From a virus: DNA of 63,794 nucleotides. This document shows, piece by piece, positions 46,862 to 54,871 of this stretch. Where the stretch lies: positions 1-63,794 of IMG/VR virus record IMGVR_UViG_3300004282_000002; one strand, given 5' to 3'. The notes under the pieces are model-generated. The model was not told the DNA's origin and made no database searches. It saw only the letters and a program-made list of their open reading frames with translations. A program made the translations under genes and the position numbers. Position 1 is the stretch's first letter. Every line of letters begins with the position of its first letter.

Positions 46862-49252
46862 TTAACCACACTTTGAATAGCCACATGTCTTACATATTAG
46901 ACAACCACCTTCATAAGACATTATAGCCTTACATTCAGGACATAATATACTTGGTTTAGCTGTATCAGGTACATATTTATTCAATATCCTACCTATAGCT
47001 CTACCAAATGATGTTATATCTCCTGTAGATTTATTTAATTGTTCAACAATAAATCTAATGTTAGCACCATGTCTTAATGATGTAGATATCATTCTTGTTA
47101 AGAGATTCTCTTCATCAGAACATCCATTAGTTATATTTTGGAATGTTCTAGTTTCACTAGGGATATATAGATCATATCTTCCCTTAGCAAGTTTTATCAT
47201 CTCTCCTATAAACTTAGAACCAGATATTTCAACATTATTAAAAGCAAAGACCTCATATGGTTTATCTTCTAGCATACCAATAGATACCATCCAGTGATGT
47301 CCTTTAGACATAATAGAATATACCTCATGAGGTAATACCTTAGGTCTCTTAGGCGCATCATGTTGAATAAAATGTTCATCTGTATGTGTAGTTAATATAC
47401 CTTCCCTGCTACCATCTCTATAGATGGTCATACCTTTTAATCCTTTTTCCCAAGCTTCTAAATATAACTTAGAAACTTCAGTTTCAGATATGTTCTTAGG
47501 TAAGTTATATGTTACACTTATAGAATGATCAATCCATTGCTGTATGCCTGATTGTAGATCTATCTTGCTATGCACATCTATCTCATGAGCTGTAGCCTTA
47601 TAATATGGAGATATTTCTGCTAATGGTTTAATATTATCATCTAGCTTAAGGTCTAATTCATCTATTACTCTATAATCTAATAGACAATAAGTTTTAAATT
47701 TAGGATGTAATATATTATATTCCTCCCACCAATCTCCTTGTTTATCTCTAAAAGTTTTCCATGGATTATTGTCTGGAACTTTTCTTTTTCTTTTATAAGA
47801 TAATGCAAAGACAGGTTCTATACCTGACGTTACTCCTGCAAGCATAGATATGCTACCTGTAGGGGCTATAGTAAGATTGGCTATATTACGTCTACCATAT
47901 TTGAAATATTTATCTACATATTCAGGTGGTAGATTAGTAAGTATCCTTTGTATGAATGGATTATCTAACTCTAATGATCTATCATACGCTGTGAAATGTC
48001 CTCTTTCTTCAGCCATTATAATAGAAGATATATATGAATTAAGAGATATTGTTTTACTTACCTCTTCAGCCCATTCATTAAACTCCTTACTTCCATACTT
48101 ATATCCCATAGCCGCACCAGCATCAGCTATCCCCATCTGTCCTAGTCCTGTACGCCTACCAGTGACAAGCTTCTGATATATTTTATCCCATAGATCTAAC
48201 TCTATAGCTTTCACTTCCGTTGGCTCTGGATCACTGAATATCTTATGTATGATGGCTATTATCTTCTCAGCTTCTAGGTCTACGACGTTATCCATTATCC
48301 TTTGTGCTAACTGAGAATCTCTTGCAAGACTATCCCAGTCAAATGTAGCATTAGATGTAAATGGATTTATAACATATTCATAGGCGTTTATTGCTGAAAG
48401 CCTACAACTATCATAAGCACAGAGGGGTAACTCTCCACATGGATTTGTAGAGATAGTTTTAAAATCAGGATAACAATCAGCAGGACTCTCTTTTATTATC
48501 TTATCCCAGAATAATACTCCTGGTTCAGCATTCTTCCACGCTTGATGTATAATCTTACTCCATAACTTAACCTCATATTCGCTACTTATGGTTAATTGAT
48601 GCATAAAAGCATCACTCACCTTAACGGATATATTAGCTCCTGTTATCTTACCTGTATCATCTTTACTTTCCACGAAAGCCATTGCTTCGTCATGATAGGC
48701 ATCTATAGTAAGCATGAGAGCACCTCTACGCCCTTCTTGCGCCACTTCTCTTGTAGTATTAGAATATCTCTCCATGAAAGGTATTATACCTGTAGAGGTA
48801 TTAGCTGCATTATTAACGATAGTATCCTTAGCTCTTATAGTAGATAAGTCTACACCTACGCCTCCACGTCTCTTCATGAGCTGTGCAAGCTCTTGATCTG
48901 TCTTTAATATACCACCATAGCTATCATAAGGACTATCAACAACGAAACAATTCCCAAGAGTTGATAAGGTAGTATTATTACCTATACCAAATAATGGAGA
49001 ACCACCGAGAACAAATCGTTTATATACACTCATTAGACGATAAATATCTTTATAGTCTACTGGATTTGGATATACCTTTTCTATTCTATGTATCTCACAT
49101 GCTAACCGTATTATAGTGTGATCTGGTGTCACATCTATAATCTTGTTATTCTTTATATCTTTTAAGCAATATTTATCAAACCACACATTAGCTGTCAATT
49201 CATCTCCGAAATACTCAACAGCGTTCAACTTCACTTCTTCGCTTCTGTTCAT
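46862..49252 (-). CDS. nrdJ: Class II (adenosylcobalamin-dependent) ribonucleotide reductase
   Basis: 796 residues. It reduces ribonucleotides to deoxyribonucleotides for phage DNA synthesis. Visible motifs: GNCFV with Cys102, TNPCGELPL with N270, C272 and E274 (the radical-bearing Cys and partners), and IAPTGSIS near residues 462-469 in the phosphate-binding loop. The C-terminus has a zinc-ribbon-like CPECKA ... CKTCGYSKCG that would hold the thiols for re-reduction. Length, a single-gene layout and no neighbouring small (NrdB) or activase (NrdG) gene favour class II. It therefore needs B12 from the host or its surroundings. Overlaps the upstream zinc protein by 4 bases. Confidence 0.9.
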   Translation of the reverse strand: MNRSEEVKLNAVEYFGDELTANVWFDKYCLKDIKNNKIIDVTPDHTIIRLACEIHRIEKVYPNPVDYKDIYRLMSVYKRFVLGGSPLFGIGNNTTLSTLGNCFVVDSPYDSYGGILKTDQELAQLMKRRGGVGVDLSTIRAKDTIVNNAANTSTGIIPFMERYSNTTREVAQEGRRGALMLTIDAYHDEAMAFVESKDDTGKITGANISVKVSDAFMHQLTISSEYEVKLWSKIIHQAWKNAEPGVLFWDKIIKESPADCYPDFKTISTNPCGELPLCAYDSCRLSAINAYEYVINPFTSNATFDWDSLARDSQLAQRIMDNVVDLEAEKIIAIIHKIFSDPEPTEVKAIELDLWDKIYQKLVTGRRTGLGQMGIADAGAAMGYKYGSKEFNEWAEEVSKTISLNSYISSIIMAEERGHFTAYDRSLELDNPFIQRILTNLPPEYVDKYFKYGRRNIANLTIAPTGSISMLAGVTSGIEPVFALSYKRKRKVPDNNPWKTFRDKQGDWWEEYNILHPKFKTYCLLDYRVIDELDLKLDDNIKPLAEISPYYKATAHEIDVHSKIDLQSGIQQWIDHSISVTYNLPKNISETEVSKLYLEAWEKGLKGMTIYRDGSREGILTTHTDEHFIQHDAPKRPKVLPHEVYSIMSKGHHWMVSIGMLEDKPYEVFAFNNVEISGSKFIGEMIKLAKGRYDLYIPSETRTFQNITNGCSDEENLLTRMISTSLRHGANIRFIVEQLNKSTGDITSFGRAIGRILNKYVPDTAKPSILCPECKAIMSYEGGCLICKTCGYSKCG

Positions 49253-49485
49253 TTTTTCTTTTCTACCTCCTTTTTGGGCGTATATATTGAATCATTTATC
49301 TTACATGAAAACTCATAACTCACTTGGCCATTTTCTATGTAGTGCATAGTATCACAATCATCACACATTAATACTGTCCTTATTATCTCTTCATCAGTGA
49401 TGACATCAGGAACAGGAATATTTGTCAATGGTGTTAGATTGCCACTATTGCATACATGACAGAACTTTATATTTTCTAATCTCAT
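49249..49485 (-). CDS. Small zinc-ribbon protein
   Basis: 78 residues. Two CxxC pairs (FCHVCNSGN, MCDDCDTMHY) can bind one zinc ion. The middle (PLTNIPVPDVITDEEIIRTV) and the Lys-rich end are not diagnostic. It is coupled to the reductase by ATGA and follows another, broken, zinc-ribbon gene. A thiol-delivery or regulatory role near the reductase is possible but speculative. Confidence 0.65.
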   Translation of the reverse strand: MRLENIKFCHVCNSGNLTPLTNIPVPDVITDEEIIRTVLMCDDCDTMHYIENGQVSYEFSCKINDSIYTPKKEVEKKK

Positions 49486-49682
49486 ATTATTCTTGTATTA
49501 GCGTTTACATTCATTATTCTAATCTCTGATTCTCTTACCTCATTTCCACATTTATAGCAATATATGTAATCTAGTAATTCATTTATTTCATATTGTTGTT
49601 TTCGCCAATTCTAGATTACATTAGCCTCATAAGTAAGATCCTCATTACCACATTCGTCACACACATATTTGTACTTAGCCAT
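49482..49682 (-). pseudogene. Zinc-ribbon gene interrupted by an in-frame TAG
   Basis: A 67-codon frame from ATG 49682 to TGA 49482-49484 encodes two CxxC pairs, VCDECGN and YCYKCGN, like the next gene. Codon 24, at 49611-49613, is TAG. The frame continues with coding-like sequence (NWRKQQYEINELLDYIYCYK) and its TGA overlaps the next ATG as ATGA. This shows the downstream part once belonged to a whole gene. Readthrough or a sequencing error are alternatives to true loss. Confidence 0.7.
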
Positions 49683-50227
49683 TACTCGATAAATTTAAAT
49701 GTTTCATCTTCATAGACTATTTTACTTGTCAATTCACTATTCTCAGGCAATGTGATACCTAATTCTGTTTCCATTTTTTGTCTCCTACTCTTATGTCTCC
49801 ATAATACTCCTGTTATATCCTGTATCAATGGTGGATATTTGTATGTCTCAGCACTATATGATACTATTATTGCTTTAGCTTCATTGCTGAACTTAGAATA
49901 TTTACCATCTTTGAATAGTTTATATTCAGGAATAAATTCATCAGGAAATCTAAATATGTATAACTTCTTGTCTTCATTTATAATATAGCTACGATGGAAG
50001 TTAGGATGATTTATTAAGTATTCATTATACATAGAAAACTCTTCTGATTCTTCTAGTTCGTATAATATACCAAATGGATAATCTATATTTCCTATATCTA
50101 TATTAAACTTTATAAAACAATTAAGTAATAAATACGAAAACTGTATGTCTATCTCTTTTGTTAGGAGAGGTAAAAGATATGTCTTCGATTTATTATATAT
50201 TGTCTTTCTTTCTAGTTCAACTGTCAT
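49682..50227 (-). CDS. Unknown early protein
   Basis: 181 residues with no recognised family. Visible segments include YLLPLLTKEIDIQFSYLLL and LWRHKSRRQKMETELGITLP. No signal peptide, membrane helix or metal-binding cluster was seen. It shares one base with the interrupted zinc-ribbon gene and is coupled to the upstream 37-residue gene. Confidence 0.5.
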   Translation of the reverse strand: MTVELERKTIYNKSKTYLLPLLTKEIDIQFSYLLLNCFIKFNIDIGNIDYPFGILYELEESEEFSMYNEYLINHPNFHRSYIINEDKKLYIFRFPDEFIPEYKLFKDGKYSKFSNEAKAIIVSYSAETYKYPPLIQDITGVLWRHKSRRQKMETELGITLPENSELTSKIVYEDETFKFIE

Positions 50228-50337
50228 TTCTCTTTCTTTTTATGTTTCCGTTTATTTGATTGTTTTCCAACTTCATATCCAAAATAGAAAGTAAGAATAA
50301 TTATTAAAATTAATAAGAAAATATCTATTTCTGTCAT
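50224..50337 (-). CDS. Single-pass membrane miniprotein, 37 residues
   Basis: ATG at 50337, TGA at 50224-50226. Residues 5-20 are a hydrophobic helix (DIFLLILIIILTFYFGY), followed by a very basic tail (KQSNKRKHKKKEK). ATGA overlaps on both sides (with the nuclease gene and with the next gene) support translation. Possible membrane-active or anti-host peptide; no family recognised. Confidence 0.6.
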   Translation of the reverse strand: MTEIDIFLLILIIILTFYFGYEVGKQSNKRKHKKKEK

Positions 50338-51362
50338 AATAACTCTATTTTCATGTTACCATTATTTTGTACTATTAGTCTTTCTGTAGAATAATACTGT
50401 GATTCCTTGTGGAACTTGTAATCTTCGACTAATTCCATGAAACCTCTTACTCTATCTCCACTAGAAGATACCCATCCATCAGCAAACTTATTAAGTAATA
50501 TTGTTGGCACTGTCCATATACTAGGAACTTCAGGTAATTTCTTACTTAGATAGATAAACTTGAAATCATTAATAGTGTAATCACCAAAGTCAGGATCATT
50601 ATTTATAATATACTGAATAGCTAATAGATATGATACCACTTGTAAATAATATTTATACTTATAAAATGGTGCCATAAACTTAGTTGGTAACTCAGCTCCT
50701 GTCTTTATATCTATTACCGTTATTTCTTTCTTCTTATGATCTATATTTAATAAATCTATCCTAGCTTTACCAGTAACACCCTTAAAATTATATCTCACAG
50801 AGGCTTGTTTTAGAACTTCAAATGTATCTGTTTCTATGAAATACTTATTAGTATATTCATGATTAAGTAATACCTTTGCACAATTCTCTGCCGATTCTAA
50901 CACTTCAGGAGAAACTATTATCTTACCTTTAGCTTCATAGCTTTCTTTTATGTAATCCCAGAATAATTGTACGTCATATTTAGCTTTTAATTTCTCTATA
51001 TCCTTTACATTATCCCATAATTTTAATTCTTTTATCTTATCTTGGATGTTTTCATGTGTCACGCGTTGTAATGTATCCTCATAGACTAGAATATCTAACA
51101 GGATGGCATCAGCGAGCTCTAGGAGCGACGCAGTAGGTTTCACTAGTGTCTTGGTCCAAAAGACATCATCCTTCCTCTCAGGGCTTGTAATGAGTATATC
51201 CACTAATGATCCAAATTCAAGTGCATCTCCACTTTTAGTGCTTTCTGTAATAAGAGATAACGGACCAGAATCATCTAATGCTTTTAATAATGAATAGCTA
51301 AAATCATCTAGATTTCTATATTCATCATCAGGTATAGTTAATATTTTTTCTTTAAATTTCAT
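50334..51362 (-). CDS. PD-(D/E)XK exonuclease (RecB/Cas4-like, DUF3799-type)
   Basis: 342 residues. LEFGSLVDIL at residues 48-57 resembles the first helix motif. The catalytic core is KARIDLLNID with D203, VIDIKTG with D218 and K220, and a downstream Q241xxSY motif (YLQVVSYLLA). This is the layout of single-strand-processing nucleases in phage recombination modules. It lies two genes from the RusA resolvase, so a replication or recombination role is likely. Overlaps its neighbours on both sides. Confidence 0.8.
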   Translation of the reverse strand: MKFKEKILTIPDDEYRNLDDFSYSLLKALDDSGPLSLITESTKSGDALEFGSLVDILITSPERKDDVFWTKTLVKPTASLLELADAILLDILVYEDTLQRVTHENIQDKIKELKLWDNVKDIEKLKAKYDVQLFWDYIKESYEAKGKIIVSPEVLESAENCAKVLLNHEYTNKYFIETDTFEVLKQASVRYNFKGVTGKARIDLLNIDHKKKEITVIDIKTGAELPTKFMAPFYKYKYYLQVVSYLLAIQYIINNDPDFGDYTINDFKFIYLSKKLPEVPSIWTVPTILLNKFADGWVSSSGDRVRGFMELVEDYKFHKESQYYSTERLIVQNNGNMKIELL

Positions 51363-51897
51363 TTACTGTTACTTTTTTAATTGTTGCTTCTCCTACAACT
51401 ATACACATATCTGAATGTGGCGTATTAGACATCCTTGCAACTAATATATCATTAATAAAAAACTTAATTCTTTCATTATCCCAATCAATAGTGTATTTAT
51501 TAAATGAATTCCTTAATTGCTCTATTAGTCTTTTGTTAGTTAACTTTACTCTTTGTATTTTACACCCAAATCTTTCATCAGGAACATTTATTAATGGATT
51601 CCAATAAGATGTAAAGTGAAGTGATATCTTATTATCCTTTTTCATTAGTTCAATATCAACTTCTGCATAGAATTTCTCAGAGTTAACAAGCCATAATGCA
51701 GGTCTAGATACATCAGTGAAGTTACCATCTAGCTTAGCTATATATGTAAATACTCCAAACTTTTTTTTAAAGGTGGTGAAATACCAAACATCGCTATTCC
51801 ATTGTCCATCGTTAAATGATGTGCTATAAAACACTTCCTTATAACTCTGTTTTCTTTTAATTAGAAATCTTAAATAAAATAGTAATTTTCTTATCAT
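51352..51897 (-). CDS. GH16-like (laminarinase/concanavalin fold) protein
   Basis: 181 residues. Residues 66-71 (PALWLV) lead to AEVDIEL with E79, D81 and E83, the ExDxE catalytic signature of glycoside hydrolase family 16. FNKYTIDWDNERIKFFIND at residues 132-150 matches the family's penultimate strands. No signal peptide; residues 4-20 are mildly hydrophobic and basic. Short for the family, which usually exceeds 230 residues. Position among replication genes is unusual. It may act on a cell-surface or intracellular glycan, or be a binding protein. Confidence 0.7.
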   Translation of the reverse strand: MIRKLLFYLRFLIKRKQSYKEVFYSTSFNDGQWNSDVWYFTTFKKKFGVFTYIAKLDGNFTDVSRPALWLVNSEKFYAEVDIELMKKDNKISLHFTSYWNPLINVPDERFGCKIQRVKLTNKRLIEQLRNSFNKYTIDWDNERIKFFINDILVARMSNTPHSDMCIVVGEATIKKVTVNEI

Positions 51898-51925
51898 AAT
51901 ATTTTTATATATACATTAGGTTTTT
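51895..51925. repeat. Copy of the RusA 3' end, used as leader of the GH16-like gene
   Basis: 28 of 31 bases match 52136-52166 (first 20 identical, three changes, eight identical). Read on the minus strand it would encode KPNVYIKIL and a stop, nearly the RusA end KPGVYIKIL. Here it lies between genes and leads into the GH16-like start codon. Confidence 0.8.
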
Positions 51926-51934
51926 ATCTAAATT

Positions 51935-52138
51935 TCATACAACTTTTACATTACTATTAATTTTACATTTTTCTTTTTTAAAATAACTCCATATAAGATC
52001 ACTATTAATATAGGCAGTGTCACCCCCATCCATATTAAATTCATGCTGTTTTTCTTTACGTGGAATAAGTGTATACTCCTTATTTTTTGTAATTATTCCT
52101 GAAAAATCATTTAGTCCTAGAACTTTCAATATTTTCAT
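51935..52138 (-). CDS. Small protein inserted between RusA and the GH16-like gene
   Basis: 67 residues. The body (MKILKVLGLNDFSGIITKNK, EYTLIPRK) resembles small SH3-like phage proteins. It ends INSNVKVV, a weaker version of the LNKNVKTI tail. It is coupled to the RusA gene by ATGA. The 37-base gap behind it contains a copy of the RusA 3' end, which suggests this gene was inserted there. Confidence 0.6.
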   Translation of the reverse strand: MKILKVLGLNDFSGIITKNKEYTLIPRKEKQHEFNMDGGDTAYINSDLIWSYFKKEKCKINSNVKVV

Positions 52139-52491
52139 AATATTTTTATATATACTCCAGGTTTTTCTTTATCATATTCATATTGTTCAAATATTGGGAC
52201 TATCACGTCTGCGTTATCATCCTCAATCCAACCGTATTTTACCATAAGATCAAGCAAGGTCTGGGCTGGGTTTACATAGTCAAACTTATGTTTTGATCCA
52301 CGTATAAATTTAAAAGAGCATCGAATGGGATACTCATGTATAGCACTCTTAAAGACCTTCGCATTAATAGCCCATTCTAGCTCTGTCTCCTTAACATATC
52401 TCTGACATGTCTTTGACCATACCATAAACTTACCAGTCCAAACCTTACTATTCTTTGAGCTCGGAACATTCCCCTTAATAAATATCTCCAT
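52135..52491 (-). CDS. rusA: RusA-like Holliday junction resolvase
   Basis: 118 residues, the usual length. The core FDYVNPAQTLLDLMVKYGWI, followed by EDDNAD, supplies D71, N74, D81, D91 and D92, matching the acidic residues of RusA. The usual Lys after Asn is Gln77 here. The enzyme cuts branched DNA during recombination and before packaging. It is the first gene after the promoter at 52505-52536, with its ATG at 52491 about 14 bases past the -7 box. Confidence 0.85.
   Translation of the reverse strand: MEIFIKGNVPSSKNSKVWTGKFMVWSKTCQRYVKETELEWAINAKVFKSAIHEYPIRCSFKFIRGSKHKFDYVNPAQTLLDLMVKYGWIEDDNADVIVPIFEQYEYDKEKPGVYIKIL
52136..52166. repeat. RusA 3' end, source copy of the leader repeat
   Basis: Encodes the last RusA residues and contains the start region of the following gene. 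Duplicated at 51895-51925 with 28 of 31 bases identical. The two copies flank the 67-residue gene at 51935-52138. Confidence 0.8.
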
Positions 52492-52504
52492 ATCCTTTTA
52501 GATA

Positions 52505-52536
52505 CAAAGATAAATCAAATAATTGAGATTTCCAAA
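52505..52536 (-). promoter_or_regulatory. Bacteroidota-type promoter before RusA
   Basis: On the minus strand TTTG (52536-52533), a 20-base spacer, then TATCTTTG (52512-52505). The same box AAATAAATTTGGAAA found in the 11231 promoter precedes it. It lies in the 50-base gap between the resolvase and the gene upstream. Confidence 0.85.
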
Positions 52537-52541
52537 TTTAT

Positions 52542-52736
52542 TTAACTAAAACTATAAACTATATTAGGTAAATCCCAATCAGTGGCTCCTGAAACTTTTT
52601 TATAATATTTAACAAATGCTTTTTTATCATTAATTGCTAATGACTTAAGTTTCTTTAATTGTTTTTTAGATATAAATTCTTCAGTATCCTCTAAAAGAGT
52701 TTGAGTTACTCTATAAAACTCATCTATATCTTTCAT
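52542..52736 (-). CDS. Small helical unknown protein
   Basis: 64 residues, Lys/Glu-rich and helical (EFYRVTQTLLEDTEEFISKK, QLKKLKSLAINDKKAFVKYY), with a conserved-looking SGATDWDLPN near the end. It is coupled to the upstream Cys-rich gene by ATGA. No recognised family. Confidence 0.5.
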   Translation of the reverse strand: MKDIDEFYRVTQTLLEDTEEFISKKQLKKLKSLAINDKKAFVKYYKKVSGATDWDLPNIVYSFS

Positions 52737-52936
52737 TGTTGTTTTTCTTTATACATACCACATGATACTCCACAACAATATGTTCCTAAAACATGATCGT
52801 CTCCATATTCACTAGCACAATAAGTACCAACTTTTTTACATGTTCCACTCATAATAAATCCTGTTCTCCAAAACTTATCAGAACCAAGTTTGTAATACAA
52901 ACACTTAGTTCTATTTCTTCTTTTCTTTACTATCAT
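52733..52936 (-). CDS. Cys-rich miniprotein
   Basis: 67 residues with six cysteines, several in the second half (GTCKKVGTYCASEYGDDH, YCCGVSCGMYKEK). They could form a zinc site or a disulfide core. The N-terminus is basic (MIVKKRRNRTK). Coupled by ATGA to the zinc-ribbon coiled-coil gene upstream. No recognised family. Confidence 0.5.
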   Translation of the reverse strand: MIVKKRRNRTKCLYYKLGSDKFWRTGFIMSGTCKKVGTYCASEYGDDHVLGTYCCGVSCGMYKEKQQ

Positions 52937-53181
52937 AATTGTTTTTTTAGCTTTTTAATTAATTTTTCAAGCATTGCAATTTCCTTTAACAATCTTTCTC
53001 TTTTTGATGGAACTATTATTGGATCTCCTTTATCATCCCTAATTTTAGCAGGACATCTATCTGTATAGCACTTATAACATCCATCTTTTTTGATTTTAGT
53101 CCAATAACCACAATTATAACAAACATCCTTAAGATTGTATATTGGTTCAGGATTTTCCATTTCTGATAAATAATGTCCCAT
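52933..53181 (-). CDS. Zinc-binding protein with C-terminal coiled coil
   Basis: 82 residues. CYNCGYW and CYKCYTDRC provide four or five cysteines for one zinc ion. The tail (RERLLKEIAMLEKLIKKLKK) is a heptad-like coiled coil that would form dimers. This suggests a small DNA- or protein-binding regulator. It starts two bases after the membrane protein gene stops. Confidence 0.6.
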   Translation of the reverse strand: MGHYLSEMENPEPIYNLKDVCYNCGYWTKIKKDGCYKCYTDRCPAKIRDDKGDPIIVPSKRERLLKEIAMLEKLIKKLKKQL

Positions 53182-53183
53182 AG

Positions 53184-53378
53184 CTATATATCATAAGTTC
53201 TAATTGCTAAAATAAGGGATACGATTGGTATATACAACAACAACCATCCCCACTGGTTGTTATGCCATGATAATATAAGTGGACCAAAAATAATCGCCAC
53301 CAATATAGGTAATAAGATTATCCATCCACCAAAATGTATTAGAAACTTCTTTAAGTCTCTTTTATTATATTTATCCAT
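53184..53378 (-). CDS. Two-helix membrane protein
   Basis: 64 residues. After a basic start (MDKYNKRDLKKF) come two hydrophobic helices, about residues 15-34 (GWIILLPILVAIIFGPLILS) and 42-58 (WLLLYIPIVSLILAI). It is the first gene after the terminator at 53392-53413. Holin-like topology is possible, but it is encoded in the early block, so a different membrane role is equally likely. Confidence 0.6.
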   Translation of the reverse strand: MDKYNKRDLKKFLIHFGGWIILLPILVAIIFGPLILSWHNNQWGWLLLYIPIVSLILAIRTYDI

Positions 53379-53391
53379 AATAATAAAATTA

Positions 53392-53413
53392 AGGGGGAAT
53401 ATTTCATCCCCCT
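53392..53413 (-). terminator. Terminator after the amidoligase gene
   Basis: A 7-bp stem pairs 53392-53398 (AGGGGGA) with 53407-53413 (TCCCCCT) around an 8-base loop. On the minus strand it is followed by a T-rich run (TTAATTTTATTATT). It lies 6 bases beyond the stop of the amidoligase gene, marking the end of that cassette. Confidence 0.75.
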
Positions 53414-53419
53414 AGTTTT

Positions 53420-54871
53420 CTAATTAATATCCTTATACATAACAACACCAGAAAGTTCATTCCTGATCTCATTAAGTCCTATACAGTCACCACTACTCTC
53501 ATCTAATCTTCTATTAAGCTTCCTGTCACTGATATAATTAGTGAGATAAGAAGCTAATTTGATATTAGAGAAAGCTGAGTCGATAACTTGCCTAAGTGTT
53601 AATCCTTTCATCTGAACAACATCAATATTGTCTTTATAAGTAATCTCTGCATATTTGATTATTGCAGAACATATGTAAAGCCAATTAATGATCTTGATAG
53701 GATCTTGTGTTGGAACATGACACCTGAATTCTATTGTCTTGTTATCTCCAAACAACAGAGGAATAAAATTGACCCAGTGATAACGCTCTACGATACCCCA
53801 TTTGTGATCATCATTAGGATCAGAAGGATGTGTGCTACCAAGTCCCTGATATTTTTTACCAGCACCAAGATAAAAAGCTATGTTATTGAATGTGTCATCA
53901 AGATTAAGCTCTACGAGCTCTTTCCTTAATGGCATATTATAATCCTTACCTCTTGGCTTAAACTTACTTGTCTTGGAATAATACGCTGGGAACATGGAAT
54001 ATATCTCATTCTCAAGGACTGAGCATAATGTATACAGATAAGCAATAAACTTTGTGTTAGTTGGTATATTACCTATGTGTAAATGCAAACTCTCATTTGT
54101 TGTGAAGTTAGTGTACTTTCTTAATGTATCACACATATCACTTACAGTATTCACACCATTCTGTCCCGATAATGGTAATGTGGCAAACTCTATGCCTTCT
54201 ATACTACCATCTCTCAATGGTAATAACCCAGAATCCAAGATCTTATAATTAGGTATCTTACCCCTATTGGTCTCAAATTCAATCCCAAAGGAATACTTAC
54301 CTATGACACCACCGTAATTAGCTATCTTAGGAGCTTTATTACCAAGGAATGTCTTATTTCTCAATCCCTCCTCAAACCTTTTCTTTATCCCGACATCATA
54401 ATGCTTACAACAATATGGCAACTGAAATGGATAACTGTTATTGTTAAATGTATAGGTAAAGACTTTAGAGCTCCTTTTCTTTAGACCAACATGATTAAAC
54501 ATCCCAGTAACAGCATCCTCATTGAATATAGCATCTGGTAATATCTTATAATCAATACAACTATACTGACTTCCATTAGGAAGATTAACCAATACATTTT
54601 TGTAAGGATCAGAAGAATAACTACCAAGTATAACCTCACTAGTGAGTGAGTCATAGCCTATAATCCCTTTTATGAGATTGGTGTTATCTTTAGCTACCAC
54701 CCATGTTCTCTTCTCATTATCGAAGATGATAAGGCCACTATTAACGCGATACCATGTATCGTTGATTAAGAAACATTGTTTGTTTTTAATATAATATTTA
54801 CCTTTTATGAACCTACAATCTTTCCTGAATGCTACTGATCCATCAAAAGTTTCTACTGTATTATGTATCAT
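53420..54871 (-). CDS. Amidoligase_2-type ATP-dependent COOH-NH2 ligase
   Basis: 483 residues. The glutamine-synthetase-like core begins near residue 190: FGIEFET (195-201), DGS (221-223), EFAT (228-231), LHLHIG (262-267) and TIEFRCH (near 390), the metal and ATP-binding pattern of the amidoligase family. An N-terminal region of about 185 residues of unknown function precedes it. Family members join a carboxyl and an amine in peptides or modified proteins. It overlaps the glutamine amidotransferase gene by 4 bases, so the two are co-translated. Terminator follows. Confidence 0.85.
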   Translation of the reverse strand: MIHNTVETFDGSVAFRKDCRFIKGKYYIKNKQCFLINDTWYRVNSGLIIFDNEKRTWVVAKDNTNLIKGIIGYDSLTSEVILGSYSSDPYKNVLVNLPNGSQYSCIDYKILPDAIFNEDAVTGMFNHVGLKKRSSKVFTYTFNNNSYPFQLPYCCKHYDVGIKKRFEEGLRNKTFLGNKAPKIANYGGVIGKYSFGIEFETNRGKIPNYKILDSGLLPLRDGSIEGIEFATLPLSGQNGVNTVSDMCDTLRKYTNFTTNESLHLHIGNIPTNTKFIAYLYTLCSVLENEIYSMFPAYYSKTSKFKPRGKDYNMPLRKELVELNLDDTFNNIAFYLGAGKKYQGLGSTHPSDPNDDHKWGIVERYHWVNFIPLLFGDNKTIEFRCHVPTQDPIKIINWLYICSAIIKYAEITYKDNIDVVQMKGLTLRQVIDSAFSNIKLASYLTNYISDRKLNRRLDESSGDCIGLNEIRNELSGVVMYKDIN

